The translations under genes were made by a program, and so were the position numbers. A stretch of DNA of 64,000 nt from Reticulascus tulasneorum (Eukaryota > Ascomycota > Sordariomycetes > Glomerellales > Reticulascaceae). The stretch is from contig LSAX01000011.1 in the NCBI GenBank assembly GCA_001557505.1, forward strand, positions 2,196,673 through 2,260,672, read 5' to 3'. The notes under the pieces were generated by a model. The model did not search any database. It was not told the origin of the DNA and was given only the letters and a program-made list of their open reading frames with translations. Shown here piece by piece: positions 9,905 to 21,019 of the stretch. Every line of letters begins with the position of its first letter. Position 1 is the first letter of the stretch.

Positions 9905-12243
9905 GTTAATTGTGCGCAAAATGAGCACCAGATCGGGCTCTTACAGCGACCCGATGAACCCGATGGAACGAGGCAAACAAGCACGACCCAGAAAACTGAG
10001 GATATTACAGAGACCATGTGAAGGCCAGCCAAAAATAGGAAGGCATTCCAACTAGATCTTACAATAGAAACGATGAAAGATAAGGACGATTTATCAGCAG
10101 TCGACGTGATGATCTTTCAGCCCCAAGAGTGATAATTTGCAGGTGAGGGAAGCATAGAAAGTCTCTCATGAGTGCAGCCAGGTTAAACATCCACGACTCA
10201 CCGAGGACGCACATGCATTCTTGCAGCAATGCAACGCTGGAAGTCGTATCATGAGAACCCAGGAATCAGAAACTTGGAAATATCGAGGAGAACCATCATT
10301 CGTTAGGCAATACTGGGTCGGAGGGAGAGCCGGTTTCCGAAGATGCACACAACGCAATATCGAGAAGGTCATTACTATGATGGAATTATTTTTGGAACAT
10401 CGGAGGGCTGCTCTGGGCCCGACCAGCAGTCTGGTCTCTCTCGCGAACAGACCCGCTCGTCGGCAGCTCGCCTCTTCTTGCTCTTGTGCCTTACAGCAGC
10501 ATGTAAGTAGACAGATGGTGCAGGCGTTCTAGCCAATGTTGTGTCTGGATTCTAATACAAGCAAGCTCTGGCGGCGTATTCCGTCTCACATTGAGGGAGT
10601 AGGGCTGCCTGATGAGTAAAAGCAATAGATCCCGGGATATGCCTGGAAGATGGTGTCGGCTTTGCAGGCCAAAGTGCCGCGCGTAAACATGCTGCACCCG
10701 CCATCTGCGAGCGAGACCCGGCCAATGGGAAGGTTTCCGACCGGAGCTGTTGGTATTTTGGGCGAAGATGAGATGATAAGGAAAAGACAGACGCCAATTA
10801 GGCGCGAGTATACCAACGCTGCATGTGTGCCGGTTGAACCTCTCTGGTGGTAGATGTCTTCATAGGGGATATCGGACGCGGGCTTGACGGGCACTGATAG
10901 GATGACCGGTAGTATTTGGTGTTGTACAACAGCCTTGCCCACCACATACTTATCTGTCCCGGTACATAACAGGCAGCGACAGAGGAAGGCAAATGCGTAG
11001 GTATGGTACATCAGCACACAGATTTATTAGTATCTCGCAACTTGGCACCTTAAAAAGTCTTGTATCCATACTTAGGTACGGGCTAGCTGGGGTCCAGGGC
11101 AAGCAAGGTAGGTAAGAATTAAAAGTCCGTGCCGTGTTCTCGGTGTGGTGGGGCGGGACCAATCAGCCTGGCCGACGTAGCACCAAGTGGAGAAATTAAC
11201 CCCAAAATAGCAAAACCATTTTGCCCCAAATGCCCGCCATTTATCCCACTCCACCCCACGAAACGAAACCCGCCACCCCAAAAGAAGCGGGTTGTCCCAT
11301 TCCTTCCAGCAATTCGTCATGAAAGATGACCGAGTATACGGAGGGTGCAGCAACGGTGAATTTACATACCTTACGGACTACAGTACTTCGTAGCCTGCTG
11401 ATTACCTACCTACCTAGCTTCCCACGTGGTATCCACGATAGTACTACTTTCGAAGCATGGGTCGCGCTGTTTCCAAGAATAAACAAGTTTACGAATAGGC
11501 GCCCTGGAAATGTTTCATCGTTTCCATTCTTTGTCCAGTGCCCATGGCCATCTCATTTCGTACCTGCCCGACTAGACTAGGTAGTAGGGTTACTCATAGC
11601 CAGTATTAGTCATTATTGGGCTACAGGGAACGATTGAATCCAAAGATCAGTTGCGGGCATCTCAAAATCCATCTCCCCCTTCCCCCCATTTATCGCGCTT
11701 CCAACAACCCCAGGATGCGAGCTTCTTCTTTGCAAGGCCAAGCTCATCATGGCGGTTAATTGATGAGAGCAACTGCAATACCGAGCTTGGGTAGATTGAC
11801 AATTAGGAAAAGCCAGATTAACTTTGCGGGAGGACCCCATGTGGTTGCTTGGTGTGCCTCTTACAGAGATCCATGATCCCCGAACCCGATTGGGCTGCCA
11901 TAATTGCAGGCGCAGGTCCCCGCGCCTTCTCCCGCAGCACCTCAGTCATGCCAATGCTCCCACCCAATTTAATGATTACCTAATGCCAGTACAACTCGCA
12001 AGGTTGCTATGTTAAGGTAGGTAGGTTGCTGGCCTGGCGGGGCCTCCACTGTAAGGTAGGTAGTGAAATCATCTGGAGATGCTGAAGCGAGCCACTGTAG
12101 CGTGCTGCGGCCCACCGTGAACTGCCCTGTATTTCCCCCGGAACGCTTCGAGCCGCGCATGGCACCTAGGTAGTATTCTGAATTAGCTCTGCGAATGAGG
12201 CTGAGCATGGGCTAGATCTAGCGGAGTTCTTTTTTGGTCGGAC
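9905..12243. other. Long intergenic stretch with GGTA/TACC motifs
   Basis: 2.3 kb without a supported gene. Overlapping short frames at 10166-11353 have no family features. The GGTA/TACC motif recurs at 11071-11079, 11104-11115, 11366-11372, 11401-11417 and, as a duplicated TAAGGTAGGTAG, at 12013-12024 and 12052-12063. Confidence 0.5.
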
Positions 12244-12450
12244 ATGAAACTCACCAGTTCGGTCAAGCTTTTTGCCCTTCCACTAGCTACGTTTACATCG
12301 CTGGCGTCGTCTTCCCCCCAGTTCTATACCGGCTTTCCTTTCCCCGACTTTGCGCCAACTTGGAAGGCTGTTATTAATGGCAGTCTCCTCGACGGTCAAC
12401 AGCCAATCAAGGATTTGACTGCCAATAATAACCAAGCAGTAACTACATAA
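12244..12450 (+). CDS. Small predicted secreted peptide, possibly a broken gene
   Basis: 68-aa frame starting with a textbook signal peptide: MKLTSSVKLFALPLATFTSL, then ASSSPQ as a likely cleavage region. The remaining ~45 residues have no cysteine and match no family I know. Immediately after the stop, in the next frame (about 12458-12532), a short cysteine-containing stretch reads CDDREHCLALVDDCSCNPY; a small indel or an unrecognised intron could join the two, but no good splice pair does so. It may therefore be a small secreted protein, a frameshifted remnant, or chance. Confidence 0.35.
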   Translation: MKLTSSVKLFALPLATFTSLASSSPQFYTGFPFPDFAPTWKAVINGSLLDGQQPIKDLTANNNQAVTT

Positions 12451-13780
12451 CAACCCCTGCGATGACCGAGAACACTGTCTTGCGCTTGTCGACGACTGTT
12501 CGTGCAACCCATATCCCAGGCATGGTGAAGCTCTGGTCTGGTGGTCATGATGCGGCCCCCTCCGTCCTCGCTAAGTCTTTCAGCCTTGACCGTTTTGTCG
12601 CTCGTCATCGTCCGATTGACTATGTAATTATGTACTAACGTAATCTACCCTGTGCCGTAGATCATATTCCGCCAATTAACTTCCCGCCTCCCCAAAATAA
12701 GCATCAACATGGGTCTATGCCCATGCCCCATGCACTCCCTGCTTGTATCTTTGTCTGCCTCCACACTTTGTGCTCTTCTTATCAGCCTCTCATCATGCAC
12801 ATGTATTGACCGTAGCAAAGTTGCATCTCATCTAGCTACGGGGCCTTCCCATATACCGTCAACTGCATACCTATACCCGTACCCGTGTTCTGACCACTCT
12901 TGGTAGGCCTCTGCCTTGCAGCTGTACCTAAGAACTTGATGTCAGCTCTGCCGTTCGGGTGCTTCTCTTATTGTCACACTCGCATGTGCAAACATGTGGC
13001 TTCTTCCTCTTTACGGCGTGAGCATCTCTATTTACAGATGTCGGGCCGGGCTCCTTCAAGAGATGAGCAGTTCGGCGAGCAACGCTTGTATCTTCCACAG
13101 GCGAAATGTGTTCGTGCTCCTCGTGGCTGCCATGGACGGTCGTTCCATGATACTATTGGCCATCTAGATCTGAGTGACTACTCCCAGGATTCCTCGAGAA
13201 TCTCAAATGCGCTAAGCCGCTTCCAGATGCTTTACAATATAGAACATGGCCCATGATATTCTATTTTTTGCTCATTACCCGTTCTTGCTCTTGATACGAG
13301 GGAAGCCATCCTCGCCTTCACTTGGAAGCTCTTCCCGCCGCTGATATGAATATCTATAAGACATCAGCCTGTTCCTCAGTTGCCTTCCTCTCTTCCCACA
13401 GAGTCTCTATCCACATCGCGAACCTCTTCCTTGATTTCCTTGATCGTTTCCTTTGCTCTTTCTCTCTTTCTCTCTTCCTCAAGTTCTCCTCTATAGACCC
13501 TAGATTCCTGTGTTCTGCCTCTAGACTTGCCTGGCGACATTTCTCTTCCGGTCCATCTATTCATTACTCGACTTCACTTCTACTTCATCTTATTATCTTT
13601 GTCCTCTCTGCCTTTTCTCTTTTCTCTCTTCCCTTACTCATGTCGTGAGACGTCCTATTGCGAGGCAACTTGTCATCTTAGGTTAGTATCATTGATACAA
13701 CATCCAAGTCGCTGATGCTAACTGCTTTAGACCATCCTCTTTTTCAACCTCATCCTGATTGCAAGCATTTCAGTACCACA
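12451..13780. other. Intergenic and 5' leader of the ferric-reductase-like gene
   Basis: Frames at 12709-13256 are low-complexity and unsupported. From about 13370 the sequence becomes CT-rich, typical of a fungal promoter/leader. A 49-nt leader intron is likely at 13682-13730 (GTTAGTATC..TGCTAACTGCTTTAG). Confidence 0.5.
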
Positions 13781-15574
13781 ATGAACTCGGAAACCATCAT
13801 GCCTGCGGCACCAGTCCCCGTCATGGAAGACATCTCGGATTCCGAATGTTCGGATTGCGAAACCATCTCATCTCCCCCTCTGGCTCGGCCACTCAGAGCA
13901 TTCTTTCCCGCGGGAAAAGGACCCGATGGAGCTGAGCTCTACTCCATTCGCGTGCTAGAGGCTGTTGGATATTCAAGTCAAAACTCATCCACGTCTACCC
14001 TCGTTGGCGATGTCTATTATCAGGTCAAGCAAACACCAGCGGTTCCGAGCCGTCATCCGCTGAGAAACAACGACCTTCCACTCCCACCAAAGAAAGGGTC
14101 CAGGTTTACACGATACCTCCGATGGAACTTCTTTTCAGTATACAGGAGAGTTTTCACCCTGGCCTTCATCGGCAATATCGTCGCACTCGCATTCGTTGCT
14201 GCTCAATCAATCTTGGGTGGGCCGCGATTGACATACCAGACTTGCGCCACAGGCGTTTCCGCAAATCTCTTGGCTGCCATGGTTATTCGGAACGAGCATA
14301 TCGTAAATGCCATGTTCCGGGTCATTACAATGCTTCCCACCAAAGCACCTCTTTCTCTCAGGCGGCTCTTCGCCAAGATCTACTCATACGGTGGCATCCA
14401 CAGTGGCTGTGGTGTTGCTGCCTTTGGCTGGTACATTGCATTTCTTGTTATCTTGACGGGCGATCTGAAGTCGCCAAACGCTCTTCGAGGCTACATTCTT
14501 CTCGATAGCTATGTTATTTGCTTCCTTTTGGGTCTTATCATTGCGTTTGCTCATCCTCGCCTCCGCGCCATGATTCACAACTGGTTTGAAGGCACGCATC
14601 GGTTCCTCGGATGGTCCATCATCGTCCTTTTCTGGGCTCAGACCCTTATGCTTGCAGTCGACGCTGCGGAGTCGAATAAGATCCCCATTTCCATGGCGGT
14701 GGTACTAAGCCCATCCTTCTGGATGTTGATCATAATCACGTTGCTGGTTATATACCCATGGACGCGTCTGCGGCTTCGAGATGTGGAGGCCGAACCAATG
14801 TCTGAACATGTCATCAAGCTCAATTTCAATTACGCTGATGTACAGTATGGGCAAGCGATCCGCCTCTCCGACGCGCCTCTCAGGGAGACGCACGCTTTCG
14901 CAGTCATCCCAAATCCCAAGTCGCAGCTGAAGATTACTGGTCAGGATTCGCACTCATCAACATCGCGGTCTTCACCTTCAAACTCGGACATTGTTGAGAA
15001 CGAAAAGAAAGGACTCTCCAACGTTGGCAAGAAGGGATTCTCGGTGCTCGTTTCCAACGCTGGGGACTGGACGAACAAGATCATCCATAACCCACCCAAG
15101 AAGATTTGGACGAGAGGTGTTCCGCAGTACGGTGTTCTCCGGGTAGCTGGTTTATTCGAACCTTGCATAGTCATTGCTACAGGTTCAGGTATTGGGCCAT
15201 GCCTCAGCTTGTTCGTTCAACGGCCCGATCATCCTGTTCGAATCATATGGTCTGCGCAATCCCCGGCTGAAACTTATGGCCAAGAAGTCATCGACACAAT
15301 ACTCAACGCCGATCCAAGAGCTGTTATCATTGACACCAAGAAGACTGGACGACCAGATCTTGTTGCCATAGCCTACCGGATTTGGGAGAGCAGCAGATGG
15401 GAAGGACCACGTGATTTTGTGCTTGGACGAGCCAAGGGACTTCCTACAGCACGAAAACCCACAGGGCAGTGCGAGGCTGTGGTAATCATTTCGAACCAGA
15501 AGGTGACGAAGAAAGTCGTCTACGGGCTGGAAACTAGAGGCATCCCTGCATACGGTGCCATTTTCGACTCTTGA
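13781..15574 (+). CDS. Ferric-reductase-like membrane flavoprotein (TmpA type)
   Basis: 597-aa single-exon protein. An acidic, Ser/Pro-rich N-terminus (1-100) is followed by five or six membrane segments between about residues 120 and 330, with histidines in HSGCG (about 206) and THRFLGW (about 273) that could hold haem. The cytosolic C-terminal half carries an FAD-binding-like HAFAVIP segment (about 371) and the nicotinamide-binding GSGIGPCLSLF loop (about 468). The arrangement matches the fungal integral membrane family that includes Aspergillus TmpA, a flavoprotein linked to conidiation, and membrane tails fused to some NRPS-like enzymes; the function here is inferred. The ATG at 13715 is in frame but lies in a probable leader intron, so 13781 (MNSETIMPAAP) is preferred. 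Confidence 0.8.
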   Translation: MNSETIMPAAPVPVMEDISDSECSDCETISSPPLARPLRAFFPAGKGPDGAELYSIRVLEAVGYSSQNSSTSTLVGDVYYQVKQTPAVPSRHPLRNNDLPLPPKKGSRFTRYLRWNFFSVYRRVFTLAFIGNIVALAFVAAQSILGGPRLTYQTCATGVSANLLAAMVIRNEHIVNAMFRVITMLPTKAPLSLRRLFAKIYSYGGIHSGCGVAAFGWYIAFLVILTGDLKSPNALRGYILLDSYVICFLLGLIIAFAHPRLRAMIHNWFEGTHRFLGWSIIVLFWAQTLMLAVDAAESNKIPISMAVVLSPSFWMLIIITLLVIYPWTRLRLRDVEAEPMSEHVIKLNFNYADVQYGQAIRLSDAPLRETHAFAVIPNPKSQLKITGQDSHSSTSRSSPSNSDIVENEKKGLSNVGKKGFSVLVSNAGDWTNKIIHNPPKKIWTRGVPQYGVLRVAGLFEPCIVIATGSGIGPCLSLFVQRPDHPVRIIWSAQSPAETYGQEVIDTILNADPRAVIIDTKKTGRPDLVAIAYRIWESSRWEGPRDFVLGRAKGLPTARKPTGQCEAVVIISNQKVTKKVVYGLETRGIPAYGAIFDS

Positions 15575-15952
15575 TGATGGGATGCGCCTCGGCGTAGTTA
15601 TGAACCTTGGGATGATACCAGCGTGGAGTTTAGGATATTTCGGCCCATTACCCAGTGATTTTATGCACTGTTTTTCTTTTTCTCTGCGGACTTTTTTGAG
15701 GGATTATCAGACGGAGAGGTGGATTTTGATAAGGTATTGGTAATGTAACTAGACTTTCGCTTCTCGCGTTCAAGTAGCACTTCTCTGCTGCATGGCGTTT
15801 ACTTTTTCTTTCTGCCTTAAGCCAAACAGAATGCCATCACTCCAATTTCTTATACGCAATAATTTCTCCAGACTTGCCTTTCTTCAACAGGTGAGCCCGA
15901 AGAATCTGGCTGGAAGCCGGCGGGATCATGGAGTCCAGTCCCAACCATATAT
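15575..15952. other. Convergent 3' region
   Basis: 378 bp between two convergent stop codons; probably the 3' untranslated regions of both genes. No other feature seen. Confidence 0.6.
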
Positions 15953-17051
15953 TCAACAGCTGAAGACGGCCGGCCCTGGAACAGTGTAAACTTGTGCTAG
16001 TCCTTGTGTCAGCAATGATTTGAGGGGTGTTTCCCGATCTGAATACTCACCCTTATAGGCATCATATACCACTCCTGGGTCTGTGGACTTGTAGGCTCCA
16101 GGGAAGCTAACTAGACTGGTTGGGTTTCTGGTGCCGGATCCTGTTATTTGCAGCTGGTGGCATCCCGGATAGAACTGGGCCCCGGGATATGCCCAAGCTG
16201 CATGGAGAGCGATAATTTCGTGACGCACAAGATAAAATCCGGGCTTCAGGCACGAAGGGATGGTGTACTGATAGCCAGAATTCCCTGGGGCCATGAGAGC
16301 CGTCTGGGTTCAATTCAGTTAGCTAAGATGTCTGAAGGCGAAAGATACTATATACTGACATCTGCCCACGTGTTGGAGGTGCCGTCTCGACCAGATTCCT
16401 TGACCTTAAACCACACAGCTCTAAGTTTTACACGAAGTCAGTTATATGTAATCGTTCGAAGTGTTTTGAGCATCTTCACTCACGATGACCCTGGCAACCA
16501 GCTGTTGCACCCCGTATCTGGACAACGAGCCATGTAAGTTACCGTCGGCCCCACGTGGGATTCTGGCCACAAAGTCCAGCGAAGCGTGACTGCAGATCCA
16601 GCGGCAGCTGATGCATGGAGAGCCGCTGGCTTGGAACCGGAGATTCCGCCCGCTGAGTACCCACCACACTGTACATCGATAGAGGTCACGTTCTCGACGG
16701 GACCGTTTCCTTGGACTTCTCTGGAGATTCTCTGAGGCTATAGTAGAGGCTATCAGTAAAGAAGGAGCGCAAGTCGCACCATAAGTTTACATACCGGCGT
16801 TGGGTAATATGGGTCAGAGTACGGCTAACTTGGTGTAAGTGAACCAGCTATGCCACTCTTGCGATGTATTCAAGTCGTAAGTGCCTGGTATAAGCTTACC
16901 TGATAAAACTGTAGGTATGTTAGAGTGATTGGATATGCTTCAAGGCCTTGCTGCGAACCTGATAGTTTACTCCATTGATCGTCGCGTTATCCACATACCC
17001 ATGTGAGGCAACCCCAACGGCAAAGCATAACAGAGGTGCCAAGAACATCAT
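15953..17051 (-). CDS. AA9 lytic polysaccharide monooxygenase, seven exons
   Basis: Copper enzyme that oxidatively cleaves cellulose or hemicellulose, secreted. Exons: 16959-17051, 16900-16908 (9 nt), 16795-16824, 16484-16737, 16360-16420, 16051-16303, 15953-15990; total 245 aa. Signal peptide residues 1-16, so the mature protein begins [15 protein letters not shown] with the N-terminal histidine of the copper brace. The second brace histidine is His105 (PESHVGPTV), the axial tyrosine Tyr194 (PGAQFYPGC), with His183 (EIIALHAAW) and Gln192 nearby. Cysteines C67, C116, C121 and C197 fit family disulfides. The protein ends [11 protein letters not shown] with no CBM1 or GPI signal. All six introns have GT..AG ends and keep the family-conserved reading, including [13 protein letters not shown] across the tiny exon 2. 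Confidence 0.93.
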
Positions 17052-18678
17052 GTTAACGAGTTCGAGTCGAGAAGGTGTTTATAACTCAAATTGAAAGTCT
17101 CTGTGCCGAAGAGCTGGACGGGGCTCCTCGACTATTAGTATGTCGATTCCATCACTCAGCATTCAGAAGTGGATGAGAATGAATACATAGTAGCCCATTC
17201 TCCCCTCTGAATCAGTCTGCCACCATTCTCACCTTGTGGACTCTAGCCTAGCTATATTAGTACCACGGAGCAAAGGATCGCGAAATGATCTCAGATTCCA
17301 CCACACATCCCCTTGAATTGGGAGCACAGTGGTATGTACGGCTCTTGGCACTACTACCTGAGTTTCAGGTATACCCTGACCAGACATAGTCACATTTCAA
17401 CTTTAATAGGCAATCCAAGTTCATTTAATCTCAAGCCAACATGGTGGTTGAGTGGACAATGAATGAGCAGAAGGATCCAGGTAGTCAGAAATATGGGGGT
17501 TTGGAGATTCCACCAATGAACCCTGGAGCATTCCGAAACCGAGCTCCGGGGCCGATCCATCAATGAGCATTATTCCGGGATTTGACGTTTCGATTCTTGA
17601 TCCGTATCTGAGCAGGTCCCACGGAATTGACTACGCAATGGACTTCAAAATCGCTGAGCAGACATGGCCCTGGACAATCTTGTATTGGGGCCGTTATATG
17701 CTCGTTCGAGGCTGTGAAACATGAATGAGTCAGGCCAACAAATGCTTATGACAGAGTAAGGACTAGCGGTCCTAATAACCTTGTCATGATGAATGTTGAT
17801 GTTAACGTTGATATGAAGCTGCAACTGTAGAGGACACCAGGCTGGATCCCGCCTGATACCAATACCGAGCGTCCCAGGTTGAATTCGCTTGAGTTAAGGT
17901 TAGCATTAACGGGACGAACGTCCTTCAATGTTATCATCGCGAGTTCCAGTCCTTGAAGACGGGCTCATCGCATTGGCACCCACAGTGTTGAAACCCTACC
18001 ACTCTTGCCACATTTTTAACGGCGATACGGTCTATCGAAGAAGCTTGTAAACTTTTTATCAGGGTCAGCTCCAGAAGCGCAAGACCGGGATGGTTCATAG
18101 TGATCGAATGGGAGAGTATGTTGGGGTATATCACAACACAGCTCACGGAATGGTAGCCAACCTTACCAGAACGTTTATATGGTGTCATGCCCGAGTGCCG
18201 ATTGTAGCTTGCCTTATTTACCCCGGAGCTAAGAAACATAAATAAAAACACAAGAAGAAACTTACAGATCTTAGAGAGCACACTTGCTGCTGAAGAGATT
18301 CCTAACACCGTTCGCCAGGTATTGGAAATCTGTGGTGTAAGGACGTCTGTGCGCCAGCGAGTGTCAATTTGCTCTTGGAGGCGTTTGCAAGATGCCCTCA
18401 TGCTTATTGCTTGTGCAGATTGACAGATATCACGGATTACCTTCATATATGTAGATGAGCTTTGCCTATATCAGCGTCGAGCATGCATGCAAAATGGCAT
18501 TGGAAGTGGGAAGATTTCGTGGTGCTAGGTAAGGTACCTTAATTCATAAAAAATATGCAGGTGCCTGGAATTCCAGGCACCAATTCTGGGTCCACAAGGA
18601 AGCTAAGCTCGACCACATCGTGTCCGGGTAACCTCTTGCAACCACAACTCAGCTTCGGGACCCTCAATTCAAATCACC
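17052..18678. other. Divergent intergenic region between AA9 and the complex I gene
   Basis: 1.6 kb. One minus-strand frame at 17934-18446 (170 aa, starts MKVIRDICQSAQAIS, contains one hydrophobic stretch) could be a fragment of a gene, since a GTAAGT donor lies inside it, but no family features are visible. A GCTAGGTAAGGTACC motif sits at 18525-18539, shortly before the complex I gene. Confidence 0.45.
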
Positions 18679-19072
18679 ATGGCTGCCGAAGACCCCCCAA
18701 GAAGTATGTGCATGCTTCCTTCTTTTTCTTGAGTCCTCCGTTCACTCTAAGCTGACTATGAAACCAGGAGCTACACGGGAGGAGATGCGAGAGGCAAAGC
18801 TTCCGTTGGCGTACCGGGACAGCTGCGCACACCTCCTGATTCCCCTCAATCGGTGCCGGGTCGATACCTTTTACCTGCCTTGGAAGTGCTCGGTAAGCCC
18901 CTAGCGGTCTTGAAGCCAAATCCCTCAATACGAATCTCGGTCACTGATATCTGGCCGGTGCCAACAGGACGAAAGACATAGCTACGAGAAATGCCAATAT
19001 GAAGAGTTTAAAAAACGGGTTGCAAAGATGGACGAGCTGCGAGCAAGCAAGGATGGCGCAAGGACCAATTGA
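18679..19072 (+). CDS. NDUFB7: NADH:ubiquinone oxidoreductase B18 subunit
   Basis: Accessory subunit of mitochondrial complex I, on the intermembrane-space side. Exons 18679-18703, 18768-18892 and 18968-19072 give 84 aa. The twin CX9C motif is explicit: CAHLLIPLNRC and CSDERHSYEKC, the disulfide-bonded hairpin imported by the Mia40 route. Introns of 64 nt (GTATGT..CCAG, branch GCTGACT) and 75 nt (GTAAGC..ACAG) fit the frame exactly, the second falling between Ser and Asp inside the second CX9C. The length is on the short side for this subunit but all core residues are there. Confidence 0.93.
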
Positions 19073-21019
19073 TGGACTCTGAAATGAATACCGTCTGCTC
19101 TGTGTATATAGGAAGTGCTGGGCAGAAGGAATCCATCGCATCTAGACGAGCGAATTCACACGAGCTATCCCGATACGCCCTTGAATGACGGAAGATTTAT
19201 ATCTGTGCCTGATCCTCGCAGGTGATAGCTACCTCTGGCATATCTCTAGGTGATTTGTGGACGGGCGGAACGAATGGAGCCCTAAAGCAGGAAATGCTAC
19301 TTCTCTAACGAATTATCCAGCCACCTGGCAACCTTTACCTTGGTGTCCCCTCCCGCCATGAAGCTCGGTGGTTTCATAGCGGGGAAACTTTTCATGATCC
19401 TAGTCGTGAGCTGCAGGCTACCGGCTGTGAACTCGCTTTGAGACATGCATCATCTCTATGGCCAAGTATCAGGGAAATCCATCTCCATTGATTTTAATAG
19501 ACGACGTAGGACCAAATAGAAGTCCTGATTGAAGGATATCTCCAGACGAACCCAACCTAGACTACTCTCATGTTCAACTTCATGGAGCAATTGTCTTTCC
19601 GAGGGAAAGATATCCACAGAAGAGAATAGCCATTCTCTACTTGAAATGTCCTAGTGCTCTCGGCTTCTCCCTTTCCGCTTCAATGTACCTATTGTCGGGA
19701 CAAATGCTGTTTGCGACTCCCAACAGAAACACATCTCTTCCTCATACTGTACTGGGCTCCTTCCCCAGGGTACCTTAGAGGGTGGTGGCAGTGAAAGTGC
19801 GGCTGCCCTCGAGTGCAGCAACTCCAATGCTTCTAGATTATGGCACAAAAACCAACAGCCCGTCTTTGGGAGGCACACATTACAGGTCATCACTATATAC
19901 CTTAGGCAGGAAGATCCATTAACATGATGTCAAGGCTATCTAAGTACCTGTGTTCCATAGGTCATGGCTGATGACTTGTGCAGTTCTGCTTTAATTATCA
20001 TTCAAATTGTTGATGAGACGACACTTAGACCAAGCAACGCAAAGGCAATTTTGTCAAAGTGCCAACAAATGGGCTAACATGAGCTTAACTGTTGTCTGTG
20101 CATTCTTAGCGAGCGTACCATCAGAGCTTTAGTGTCACTGAGGCTCATATAAATATATGTTAAGCTCAAGCATTGCCCAAGAAACAACAAAACGCTCTAA
20201 TAAACAACCAAGCCATGGTAAAGGGGTTTACCTTAGGAAACTTAAGTACCAGTATGACTACATGAATTCCAGAACGACATTAGAGACTGCAGGGCCAAGG
20301 AGTCGAGCTTGACCAAGAGTCGACATACTGCTTGAAGAATCAGTCGCTCTGGGACCTGGCGAAGCGCATCAGTGGGGGGGGGATAAATCAATTAGGGAGT
20401 TGGCAGCCAGATGGACTTCTCGTTGAACATGTGCATTGTTGATGAGTAGACCTCTTGTATACTCTCACCTTGACATTAAGTACCTTACACCGCGCTGCCT
20501 TACGGAGGTAATCGGGCCGCGTGTACCTGCAGGTAGCGGTAAGCCGATGTCTGAATTACTGATCAAATCTCTCCTAAATCTTGAGCTGCGTGTCCCAGAT
20601 TCTCGACCTCACCAATTTTGACGTTGACCTTCCATGACAACTTCACGAGAGGAGGTAATCACTAAGTAAGTAGGGAAGGCTTGGCAAGCCACATTCGACA
20701 GCTTTCGCGTCACCCTCTGCTTGTACGACAAACTAGAGACAGATTTTCTAATCATACATTGCGAACACGCAAGTATGCTTCGCAATCGTCGCTTTGAAGC
20801 AACGAGCTGGAAAAGGGCTCTTGTAGGAGAAACATGCGGGATAAAATGTTGTCTCGTTGGAATCGTTAGGATTTCTTAAATATAAATGGGATCGCATACC
20901 TCGCTCACTAGGACTTGGATCAATCACGACGACAAATTCCGAAAGAAACCAACATACAGCCTCTGTATCAAATAAATCTGCAGTCTATAAAACATTGAAA
21001 TCGAGAGGATTATAGCGCC
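19073..21019. other. Long intergenic stretch
   Basis: 1.9 kb with no supported gene on either strand. GGTA/TACC motifs recur (around 19770, 19900, 20229 and 20479). The 3' part includes the promoter of the NmrA-like gene. Confidence 0.5.

Noticed and set aside
10166..11580. Several overlapping frames between the CLC gene and the small secreted frame
   Set aside because: They overlap on both strands, lack domain features, and show no consistent splice pattern.
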